Below, in pieces: positions 32,806 to 43,612 of a DNA stretch of 64,000 nt. How positions within the stretch are numbered: the stretch's first letter is position 1; each line of letters starts with the position of its first letter. The stretch is from Oreocharis arfaki. Its lineage: Eukaryota; Chordata; Aves; Passeriformes; Paramythiidae. Both the position numbers and the translations under genes were made by a program. The notes below the pieces were generated by a model, which worked only from the letters and a program-made list of their open reading frames with translations, was not told where the DNA came from and ran no database searches. The stretch spans positions 744,001-808,000 of the forward strand of contig VZRR01012752.1 in NCBI GenBank assembly GCA_013398015.1, written 5' to 3'.

Positions 32806-34835
32806 TGTTCTTCACCCAAAAAAGGAAGAGTCATTCTAATGAACATAAGCCTGATGCATAGCGTGCACAGTATTTGGCTATCTTCATTAAAGTCTTTTAA
32901 GGTATCCAGTGTTAGAATTAATCTTTGGTATTTAGACTTCATTGTCAAAACATTTAGGCAGTTGCAATTTTTAACTAGCTGTAAAAATGTAACGATGTTT
33001 GTGGGAGTACTTATAATTTCAAATTACATGAAGAAAGATAGCCAACACGTAATAAAGCCTATACACATAATAAAATAACAATAAAGAAGCTTTTTTTCCT
33101 GTTGTTTCTGGTAAAGAGTATAATCTTGAGTGTAATAATAATAATATTAATTTTTTAAGCCTAAAAAAATGCTTTGAGGTCACTGATATGAGTACAACTT
33201 TAAATACATATTATATGTGGAAAAATTATGACTATGTCTGTCTTGTGCATTTTCCTATCTCATTAAAGAGAAAAAGTGTAAAAGACACTGCTTGCCTTCT
33301 TATTTAAACGAAATGACAAACCATTCAAAATACGTGAGGTCTTCATACTAAGTGAGCATGTGACACATATAAGGGAAAAAGACTTGTGTTTACCCTCATC
33401 CAAGAAAGTTTTGATCATGTTTATAAAAAAACCCAAGCTATTTTTCCTGTTTCATCAGACCATGTCTTATAAGTAAGTGGGGTTTTTTTATGATGATGAT
33501 CAGTTCTTTTGTATTACATTTTTTCTTTTTCATAAACTAAAAATATTTAGCAACAAAATTAATATTTCTTTAAAAAATAACAACATTAATAATATCACTA
33601 ATACTACTGTTACTACTAATAAAAAAAACCCCAAAGTGTTAAAAAACATGGACTGGTAGACGGGATCCCCGGAACTTCGTGTGGCCATTGAGTAGCCTGA
33701 AGTGTCTCATTTCCATACTTTCCCACAACTGTCCATTATCTCGTCCCTAAGATGTGCAGAAAATAGTTTCCCTCATGGTTCTTTTCCTTTGTCAGTGCGG
33801 AAGACAGAAAACTCCACAGCAGGCAGAATCGTTCATTATAAGTGACTAGACACGGTGTCTCCATAGCAGTGAACTGTGCAATAAAGGAGTCACCAAGATG
33901 GAGTCAAAAGCTGATGACGGAAATGGATTTTGTGTCGATGTTTTGTGGGTTGTATGAGTCTATTTTCCTGATCTTGGCTCAGGAGGACAGTCATGTGAGG
34001 TACCTGTGCTCACTTTCCAGGAGAGATTGCCGTGGGAGTTTTTCAGTCAGCATGTTTTGGGCTTGTGCAGAATTAATAATTTTTTTCCCCCTCAAAGAAA
34101 TTGAAACTTCCTATGGGAAGATTCATTTGTCCAGATTTACTTTTGCCCTACATTTTAGACAACTAACTTGTTACCACATGTGGCACAATTTTACACTTTG
34201 GTGGAACTGTTCTGTTAAATGAATCCTTTTCCATCTTCAGACACTTTTGGGAAACTGGTAAGAACAATGTTTTCTGATCTTACATGCCACAAAAGTAACT
34301 TGAAAGCAATGACTTGGTTTCAAAATATTATAGTTTAACACTTTAGAATTATACCTTATAAAACACTGCATCGAAGTGTTCTCTGGAATTATTTTTACAT
34401 TGTCAGAGAACATAACAGGACTAAAAGCTTTCCGGTTAAGTATTTATCTGCTTAAAAGTTGGGATTTGTGGAGCTGTTATGAGCTTTATATTCGTTCCAG
34501 TGGGGTTTTTGTTTTGTCTTTTAATTATTAATATGAATTTATGTGCATTTCAGTGCCTGAAATTCAGTTCTGCAGTTCCAGGAAATAGACAAAAATCTGT
34601 CAGTGGCCTAAAGACTCTTAGTGCTTCAAACTTTTCCTTCATTATTTCTGATTTAGGACTTTTACTTAAATCAATCATTAAGTCTTCCCATCACTGGAGA
34701 TCAAAGAGACAGAACTTGTCTTAACTATTTTAACAATAAAGGTGTTTGAACAAAAGCACATGGTTTTCTTCTCCAGGCAGGCCTAAGCCAGTCTGGTTCT
34801 TCTGTTATGAATTCAAACATTTCATTCTCAAAAAG
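32806..34835. other. intergenic, no gene seen
   Basis: About 2 kb, AT-rich with short AAT/ACT-rich words near 33130-33150 and 33570-33620. The 126-residue + frame at 33842-34222 shows no domain and is regarded as chance. Confidence 0.65.
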
Positions 34836-34968
34836 AGTAGGTTTAGATTAGGTATCAGGAACTGGATGGAGCTCTGGGTTCTGTCCCTGTCCATGTCAGA
34901 GGGGTTGTAACTAGACGACTCTTAAGGTCCCTTCCAACCCAAGCTACTCTATGACTCTATGATTCTAT
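34836..34968 (+). mobile_element. CR1 LINE 3' end with internal deletion
   Basis: It starts AGTAGGTTTAGATTAGGTAT (the CR1 word AGTTTAGATTGGACATCAGG) and jumps to CTGGATGGAGCTCTGGGTTC. It then runs GTAACTAGACGACTCTTAAG, GTCCCTTCCAACCCAAGC and three ACTCTATG/ATTCTATG tail units. Against remembered CR1 consensus, the segment with the AACAGGCTGCCCAG word is missing, so there is an internal deletion of about 0.1 kb. Confidence 0.92.
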
Positions 34969-36027
34969 TTTTTTATGATTGTTCAGAGGAAAAAAAAGGG
35001 AGAAGGCCACAGGCACCAGGACTCAGAAGTCACAGATTCACAATATGCTTTCCTTGAGTCTACATTTCTAACTTCTAGGATTAGTGATGTAAAACATCTG
35101 CTCACATCTTTGTCAGAAGTCCTTGCTTCTGTTATGCAATGTGATGGGTACCTTCAGCTGCTCTTGAAACAACATCTGGGTCTTTTAAAAAGCTCTCATT
35201 ATTTCACATACTTTCATCATCATCTTTCAGCCTCTTGAAAAGCCAAATCTGGCAGTTTTCAGCAATTTTTTATTCCCTCTGTGTGTGTGTGTATTTGCTG
35301 GCTTAAAGATACAGTGCACGTATATTATGATAGATAATAACAGTGCAATTTAACGCTTTGTTGCATTTGTTCTGCCTGTTTTGGGTTTTGTGGCTCCCTA
35401 AGTCATAAAAATTGCTTACTGAGACATGTTATTTTGGGGTTTTGTCAAATATGTACATTTTAAAGCGTTTTCCCTGTTTTTTGCCATGTGTTGTTTCATG
35501 CCAATAAATCCTTCACTGTTCAGGATTTTAATTTTAACTCTTAAAATTCTTATCAATAATTTTGTTTACCCCTTGGGTTTCTATTCTTTTCTCAAAGTAA
35601 GCAATGACAACTCCCACTTACTGTGGTGAAAAAACCACAATAGAACACATGGGCTGAAGCTGGAGGTCTGAAGATCTGAGTTTAATTAACTGCAGAACGA
35701 TGTCCTTGCTCCCATCATTTGGATAGTGACAAGTTGCAGTATTGTTAAATAAAATATAAAAATGTGAGACATAACTTAAAGAGCTGGCACTTCCATAGAG
35801 GGAAATAAAGAGATCAACACAAGTACAAATTACACCTAATCTTGAAAAAATAGGAAATGCAGTAAGAAAGTAATTTGACTTGCATATAAACACTTCCTTC
35901 CCCTTTGACACGAAGAGCAAAGACACAGAGAGTGGAAACAAGATGGAAGTGCTAAGAAATAAAAACCAAGCCAACCATGCCGAGTGGGTATCTGAAAAGT
36001 CAAGGCAAAAACTTAAACATGACTAAC
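34969..36027. other. intergenic, no gene seen
   Basis: About 1.06 kb. It contains a short GTGTGTGTGTGT run at 35281-35292. A minus frame at 35618-35974 shows no recognisable protein. Confidence 0.65.
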
Positions 36028-36556
36028 TGTGGCGCTGCACCCCCTCTTACTGATCACTTCCTGTCCTCTCCATGGGGTCTCCCTCCTTCCCCTCCCCCTA
36101 GTCTTGGCCACGCCTCGAGTTCTCCCTATTGGTTCCTGTATCCCAACACCGCCCATGTACCGCCCCTGTGCCCTGAAACCATTTGCCCATGTGCTCTCCC
36201 CGCCCCCCTGGTGCCCAGGTAAACTGAGGCTCCAGGCCATGTGACTCTCTCTCTCCTCTCTCTGCCCCTGGGAGCAGCCTGCCAACAGCTCCTCTCCTCT
36301 GCCTTTGGGGGCCAGCCCGCGTGCTGGCCCCAGGCTTTGGGGAGGCAGCATGGAATAAAGACCTTTGCAGTGCCATGAGGAGAGCCTTCTCACCTCCTTT
36401 GCCATCACTGAAGTTGCAGGCTGGCAGCTGGAGCAGCGGTGCGGGGCGTCCGAGATGGACTGCAGGAGGGCAGAGAATCCCTGCCTTGTCCCAAGAAGCC
36501 CCCGCTGCCCTCCCAGGGAAAGCTGCAGCAGCTAAGCAACACCTGGCACTGCAACA
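36028..36556 (+). mobile_element. probable solo LTR of an endogenous retrovirus
   Basis: This block is clearly richer in G+C than its AT-rich flanks. It begins TGTGGCGCTGCACC and ends CTGCAACA, the usual TG...CA ends. It has an AATAAA at 36354-36359 in the expected R-region position, and C-rich GC-box-like words upstream (CCCCGCCCCCC). ACTAA occurs just before (36022-36026, one base from the TG) and directly after (36557-36561), consistent with a 5-bp target-site duplication. No internal viral genes follow. Open frames inside it (minus 36098-36616, 172 residues) are by-products of its base composition. Confidence 0.68.
36354..36359 (+). terminator. AATAAA within the solo LTR
   Basis: GCATGGAATAAAGACCTTTG lies about 325 bp into the LTR, the normal place for a retroviral poly(A) signal marking the R region. 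It fixes the LTR orientation as +. Confidence 0.6.
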
Positions 36557-39500
36557 ACTAATGCCATGAGCGTACCAGGATGTAATTGCTGAGTTCTTAA
36601 GCAGCAAAAACAGCACTGGAAGTGTTGTTCAGCAGGAACACTGAAAGAGAAACCTGCCAACCAGCTTGATGCTTTCTGAAATCCCTTGCAATAATGCTCC
36701 CCAGGTAAGTCGGAACAGTTGTTATTAAAATTAACTCCAGTGACAAGGAGCAAAAGTCTTTCTCTAGAGTAGAATGAAGAAATAGTACTTGGAGAATTGA
36801 ATGGTTTTAATTGGTTGGATCTGATGAATTCCATTTGAGGAGACAGCAGAAACAGACCTAATCTCAGAAGAAAAAGAGATTACCTTAAAGAATTTTTTTG
36901 GAGAAAGGAAGTAGAGGAACATTTAAAGAAGTGTTTCTTAAAAGGGAAAAAACAGAAAACATGAATTTTCAATCTTTCAGCACATGTAAATAACAAAGAA
37001 AACAAACTGAGAGAATGGTCAGTTAGAAGTCAGTGGTTTTCTTCTAGGTAATAGACTTTCTGGATACAAGGAAAGGGAAACGTTAAAAAACCCCATTGTC
37101 ACGAGTCTCTTCTAAGTTCTCTAAATGTTCCTAAAACAGCTGGCCTATGTTACATATATAGTGTGAAAAAAACCCCTAGTATAGTATGTCATGTAGGAAA
37201 AGTTTTTATTGACATGACTTTGAAATAATCTGCACTGATTCAGTCTCAGACTTAGTGTTTTGCTTTTGCAATTAGGTATTATATGGGCAGCTTGTTGACC
37301 GTGTGAAAATGTGCTGATTGTGTCAAAGGCTAGTCTTAGCATGCAGCCATTAGATCTTACACACCCCTTGTACAGGCCAAACACCTCGTCCTAAAACTAA
37401 AGCTCTTCCAAATGCTGTATTTATCCAAATGTCTATTAGTTTACAGAAGCAGGTTGTAAATTTCACAAAGTATAATATTTCTTACACATTTTCTGGCAGT
37501 TTTATTCTATTTTATTTTATTAGTGGAAAAGCTAAATAGAGCACCTTACATCAAATATTTCCTCTTTCGGCACCAATCCAAAATTCAGAAGTGAGAAAGT
37601 AAAACTCAAATCTTAAAAGAGCTGAAAAATTGTCAGTTTAATTTTGCTACTGGAGAAGGAGAATGAGCTCTTTATGTTTCTCTGGCGTTCTGGTCCAGAC
37701 GCTGATGCCGGTGGATATATTCCATCCTATGAAGAGAATTGTTCTTCCATAGAGAAAGGTCAGCTGGACATTGCTGGTGGACATTTCTGCCATAAATAAA
37801 TAAATAAAATTGCAATAAAATAAATAAATAAAATAAATAATAAACAATAAATAAAAAAAATAACCTCAGGGGGGTTATTTTCATTTTTTCAAAGAATGTC
37901 ACTTCATTTGAGGTTGACTGAAGCTCCCACGAATTTTTAATTCCCTGGGAACCAGGGGAAGCTGGGGCAGCTCCCTTTGGTGGCCAGGGAGCCTGGTGTT
38001 ATTTCAGTCATGCTCTCTGTACAGCCATTACTCAGTCCTTCAGCAATTCGGCTTCGACACAGATGTGGTCAAGCAAAGCTGACGCAAATTGTTATACAAA
38101 CAGTATTGTTGTTGCATTTAGCCATAGCAGAAGATTTATAGCTTCACATAATCCCATAAATCACACAAAGAGCCTGGAGTCTCTCAAATTCAAGGAAGAG
38201 GTTTCAGCTGCAGCACTTGCAGAGCCGGAGGACCTGGTGAGTAGAACAGCAGGTGTGACCTTCAGCAGATCCATCTCTCCTGCCTCCAGTGGGCAGCTGC
38301 CTTCTCCTATGGGGCCATATAACCATGGAGCCATGTCTCCATCGGGATTAGCAATGTCTTCCGGAGTGAGGAGCTTGCTCAGCCAGCACACCTGTGCCCA
38401 GTTTAAAACAAAGGTTTTATGTTATGTCTCTCAATGGGGCAAACAAAAATCCAGCTTGAGAACTCCTGGTCCAGACAGGTCCCTTCTCCTCATGTAAGGC
38501 CCAATGTCATAACTTCTCATCCCAGAGCCAGGAACCAGACTTTCAGGCATTGCAGCACCGAGTACCACAGAAATTTGTCCAGTTTTGGGTACCTATGTAT
38601 TTTTCAAATCACTTGACAATTTCTCAGCTAAAGAGGAGGGAAATGTTTTAAAAGCCAATGTCCACCTTATAAAATAAAGTTTAAGCGATAGCTCCCAGGT
38701 CAGGCTGTTGAAGAAAATGAAAGAACGAAAAGAGATCGATATGTAACCTGAATTTCTTCGCTACTGAGGTGGATTTGAGTTCATGTGAGTCCCATCAAGG
38801 TAAATTTTCTTAACTGAAACTAGCTTTATAGTGATTATAAAGAGCGCACAGAATAGAATACGGATTCAAAAATCATTTCGAGAAAAATTGGTTGCCTTCT
38901 AAAAAAAAGAACCAAAAATCTCAGGGGATCCATTGTAATGCTCAGACCAACAGTTCTGTCTCGTTAGTTCCATACAGGAGTTTGTTGAGATATAAAAAGC
39001 ATCATGAGTCATTTGTCCTACTGCTGTTCAGGATTCTTCACGAACATTGTGATCTTTTATCTCCATGTGTTTGTAGTTAGAGCAGCTAATCTGTGCATTA
39101 CTGATTTGATCTTAAGACTTCAAAGGACCAAAATTAATGAAGATAAAATGATGTCTAATGGAAGGGGGAAAATGTATTCAGAAGAATAACAAATATATTA
39201 TGCTAAAACTTGTTATTTTATTTTGATTAATTGTGTATGTTAATCCATGGAAAGGTCACAGAATAATTTTGATTAAAAATGGAAGAAACATTTATCTCAG
39301 CATTTTTGGATCTTTCAGTTGGTGTCTTAAAATGAAATTTCAGAACAAATTGATGAAATGGGCTGAAATGTGATTAAATTACATGTAAAAATAATGAAGT
39401 GTTTTCTTATCAGATATTTTTTGAAAAACCTTGACTTGCTATTTCTAATTTTTCATTTAACAAAGAAAACAAGAAGATATGTGTTTTATATGGATTCATT

Positions 39501-40654
39501 CCTCAAAAAATTTTCAACAAAGCTTGTTAGCCAGAAGTTAATCATTAGGAGAGCTGTAACTGCATTTTCATAATACCATGTGAGAAGACACCCAATTACA
39601 CAAACTGATAGAAGATCTGACTGCCACAAAATTATATTAAAATGATTTTTTATTTAATAGTTATTGGGAAAAAACCCAAGTTATGTTACCCTACGACAGC
39701 AAGTACAGTTTTATGTACTTTAGTCACTCAGTAACTCACTCAAGAATTCATTGGTGGTCCCATCACAGTCTAATTGACACCTCACCTACAGAATGAGCAA
39801 ATCTCTGGACACAAAGCTGTGTAAACACATTTTAAGTACATTGACCTCAGCTCAGCATCACAGGTTTCAGAGATTCTTTACAGAGTTGGCAAAGACAACA
39901 TTTATGTCTAGATTGAAAAATTCAAAGATACAAACTTGAAAAATATTCTAACCTTTCATAAGGTAATAATTTTTAAAGTATTATCACATTTCCTACACAC
40001 TAGTAGCAAGGAAATCCATTCTTTTCCCATGTAAAGAGTGACAAAAACAGCATTTACCCTTTTCCAAACACCAGCAAAAAAGAATGAACTAATGACAGTG
40101 TAATGAACAACATTTCCATTACTGGCATTGCCTGCCAGCCTTTTCTGAAACATTAGCAATATAACTCAGAAATCTCTATGCTGTCTCACACTTTACCTGT
40201 ATCACTGAGCTCCTGATCAACAACCAGCTTTTACAAAAGTGTTCACTTGTGGAAAATGGTGCTGGAACAGAAACTAGGCCCCTTTATCCAGCGTTATCAT
40301 TCCTACCTCCCCCTTAACTTCCTTATAAGTATTGGAGGCTGCTAAACTGCACAGAAATATTTTGCCTTACAAATTGACTATTTCCTCAGCATGAGAAATT
40401 CTGAGTTGATCAAAATGTCCCTCAGTCCTGGCAAGGTAACTGTCCCACAGCTGACTCTGCTGAGACACAGGGATGACATGTTCCTTCTAAACACCCAAAG
40501 ACCCAACACATCTGAGTCAGTGTGACACATCACACTGAATTCCTGCCAAAATACCCTGGCAACTGCAGCTTTTACTTAACAATTGACATCACCAGCAGGT
40601 CAATGGAGGTGAACCTTCTCTTGTTGGAACAAGTGAGACAAATCTGAAAAAATG
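36557..40654. other. intergenic, no gene seen
   Basis: About 4.1 kb. It has an AAAT-rich microsatellite at 37794-37862. A 144-residue Ser/Pro-rich + frame at 38063-38497 has a GTGAGT donor-like site inside it but no recognised homologue. The rest is AT-rich. Confidence 0.65.
37794..37862. repeat. AAAT microsatellite
   Basis: Many AAAT/AATA units (AAATAAATAAATAAAAT, AAAATAAATAAATAAAATAA), imperfect, ending in an A run. Confidence 0.88.
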
Positions 40655-40812
40655 GGTTCGGTGCTGAGCTCCTCATTATAAAAGAGACATGGATATACTG
40701 GACACAGTCCAGAGAAGAACTGTGGAGATGATGAAGGGACAGAAACATCTCTCCTCTGAAGAAAGGCTGAGAGAGCTAGGACTGTTCAGCCTGGAGAAGA
40801 GAAAGTTTCCTA
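40655..40812 (+). mobile_element. CR1 LINE internal fragment, plus strand
   Basis: Contains GAGACATGGATATACTGGAC, ACAGTCCAGAGAAGAACTGT, GATGATGAAGGGACAGAAAC, ATCTCTCCTCTGAAGAAAGG, CTGAGAGAGCTAGGACTGTT and CAGCCTGGAGAAGAGAAAG. These are the CR1 ORF2 C-terminal words in order. Both the 5' and 3' ends are missing. Confidence 0.93.
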
Positions 40813-42720
40813 CTGTGAAGGAAAGTTGCTCCTGTTTAATCTGGATGTCTTTGACAATTTTAGAAAATAAAAACATACATTTGGAGAGAGGTCAGGTGTC
40901 TCGAGGTGTCACATCTGTATGAGCTTACCAGGATTGCCAGTCCACTGCAAACTGCTGCAAAACGTTATAGATTATAAAAGCATTCATTTAGTATTTTTTT
41001 CAAAGACAGTGCTAATCTTCAGCAGGTCTAGCAAAGCAGCAGGATAGTGAAACAAGTTTTTTACACTTTTCCTTCCTTTTATCACCCTCAGGCATATTTA
41101 ACAAGTTCACCAGTTGGGAATCCCCTTCTCAACTTTGGTCTCTTTCACCTACACTAAAGCAAGCTTCAGATGTTCTAGTTGTAACTCCACATAGGAATGA
41201 GGTCAGGAGCTTTTTCTGCTGACATTCCTCCCAGAAGAACCTTTAGACAGGCCACTGCACAGAGGAGAGATCTGTGTTTCCTCAGAAATCAAATAACTTC
41301 CATGCCGTTTCTTTACACAGCTGTGCTCAGGGCTCCCGTTCCTTGGAGTGCATCACTGAAAGCAAACTCCGAGAGGTAACAGTTTGTACCCAGCACACCA
41401 CTGACGTGCACATTCATCAGAGCCATGCAAACAGAGGATGGTGGGACTGCCTTTGGATATTGACAAGCTACCTCTTCTCTCCCCATAACTTTCTCGCAGT
41501 CTCAAACCATGACCTACTAACATTTTCGTTAAGCATGAATATACATCTTAAGCATACAGTAATTAGCTCTTCTCTTGCCATTTATCGAAGAAATGCTATA
41601 AATCAGCCTGCAAAAGGAAATTAACTCCCAGGAGAAAGTTCCAAGTTGCACCAATGTAAATGTTACAGGGCTTCAGGAGGTTAAGGAAATTTTTCTGTGA
41701 AACTGAGAGAACTTGGCTTATTTATTCTGCTTTACAGCATGCTGATAACTTTCACACAGTAAGATACCCAGTAAACCACTAGGCCAAATAGCTTCCTAGC
41801 CTGGAAGCTGGCTAAAATCCCAGAAGAGGCTTATGCATTTAATGTGACACTTAGATGGAATTTAGCTTCATAAATCCTAAGATGTGATTGAGAAAATGCC
41901 TTTTCAATGGTCAGACCTAAAGCCAAAAGTTCTGTGGGTAATTTACTCTTTTGCTTCAAAGATCCCTAGGTATCTGTGTTCATAGTCCCAGAAACTCTTC
42001 AGAGCTCAGTAAACTGACACCTATCCTATCACTCATTTGAAATCCACATCTGCTTGAGCTGACTGGCAGATCTGATCTGTTAGATTTGATAATTATGAAA
42101 GTGTCTTGACTAAAACATGTTAAGGTGGAATAATGACATTTCTTCTTTTAAAAACTGTAGAAGGAGACAAGGAAGACTATGATGGTGGCAGCCATCTCTT
42201 ACCTGGCAACTGTCCTCACTGAGGAAAGAAAAGACCTGGATTTCACTTCAGTCTGCAGAGGTTTATATCAGCAGCTATTATGAGACTTTCTCTGCTAGGG
42301 TGAGGTACTCTGAACCTGTCAGTTTGAAGCTTTACCACATTAAAGTACACAGGGTGCTGGAAAGAGAGCAAGCAAGAGAAACACCTTTGCCCAGTCAATG
42401 GGTGCAACACTCCACTGTGCTGGGTCCTGCACAGGTCCAGGCTGTTGAGTTCACTTTCTACACATTTGACACATATTCAGCATAACCTGAACAAAATACA
42501 GGAGTGATTGTAGAAAGTCTTCCCTTCCCAGTTAAATGTGGTGCTGATCTACACAGCTCCTCCTGATACTCGTCAAGCACAGCAGCTCCTCAAGCCTTTG
42601 TTGCAAAACACTACGTTTTCAACAAAAAGGGATGAGGGGGGAATAAATCATGAGTCATTACACAGAATACTCTGCACCCCTGTGCTTAAGACCTCTGTAT
42701 AGAAAAGTAAACATGGGTTT
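40813..42720. other. intergenic, no gene seen
   Basis: About 1.9 kb with no recognised transposon, RNA or coding exon. Confidence 0.65.
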
Positions 42721-43322
42721 GTGTATTTGTGTGATCTGCCCTGCAGTGGTGACCCCTGGAAGCGCTGCTGTCCAAGGCCAGGGTTGCGCCTGCCAGAAAG
42801 CTGACTAGTGTTCTCTTAGGGCCCTGGGCTTCAACTCAGAAACAGCACTTGGACTCAGTCCAGCGTGTTAATTTATAAACTGAAAAGGGTCTGGGAATCC
42901 GCTCCATAAATCTCAAGCTAGGAGTAGAATATTCATATGTACTAGCTACACACATAACAAACTTCGAAAATTAAGTGCATTAGACCCAGTTTCTTTCATA
43001 TACAAAATTCAGATATCATGCTAATTTCATTAATCCCATGTGGTTTTCTCACACCCAGTCACAGGGATTTCCCTTTTACTGGTGTTGCATTCAGTGGTAG
43101 GGATGTGCCCTTGCTGCTTTCTCATTCTTTGGCAGCCTACCTGACTCCACTGCAACAGGAGTGCTTAGATAGCCAGGAAGCCAAGCCGATTCTCTTCCAT
43201 GTACTTTAAAACAGAGAAGTATGCTATCTTCTGATGTGGGGTGCTGTGGGGTGGCTGGAATCGCCGCTTTAACCCGAAAGCATCCCCTGCAAGGGATGCC
43301 CTGGGGGTGCAGCTCGGCACCT
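42721..43322. other. possible old interspersed repeat left of the gap
   Basis: Non-repetitive sequence that becomes notably GC-rich from about 43235 (GAATCGCCGCTTTAACCCGAA, GGGATGCCCTGGGGGTGCAG) up to the gap. It may be part of an LTR-type element, but I cannot name it. Confidence 0.3.
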
Positions 43323-43434
43323 NNNNNNNNNNNNNNNNNNNNNNNNNNNNNNNNNNNNNNNNNNNNNNNNNNNNNNNNNNNNNNNNNNNNNNNNNNNNNN
43401 NNNNNNNNNNNNNNNNNNNNNNNNNNNNNNNNNN
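43323..43434. other. assembly gap (112 N)
   Basis: Unsequenced bases inside a GC-rich block. The composition of the flanks probably caused the gap. Confidence 0.95.
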
Positions 43435-43612
43435 TGATGGGAGAAGAAGTCTTTCCCTGTAACCTGAGTAGGGGGAGCTTATTTATTCTCAGAGTTGACC
43501 CACCAGCGCAGGGGGTCTCCTGGACCAGGGGTTTCTGGCATCCCGGCTTCTACCGCTGCCAGCTCACCCACCCCAACAATCTTCCACCTCTCATACCATG
43601 CCCTTAAAAGCA
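43435..43612. other. GC-rich block right of the gap
   Basis: Continues the GC-rich sequence (CACCAGCGCAGGGGGTCTCC, CATCCCGGCTTCTACCGCTG) and then returns to AT-rich DNA. It is probably the same unidentified repeat as on the left side. Confidence 0.3.

Noticed and set aside
32688..33078. Frames on opposite strands both reading SLGPSET-like peptide
   Set aside because: The shared peptide is simply a consequence of the palindrome at 32775-32805, not of related genes.
36098..36616. 172-residue minus-strand open frame
   Set aside because: It lies almost entirely inside the GC-rich solo LTR. Overlapping long frames on the other strand show that base composition explains it.
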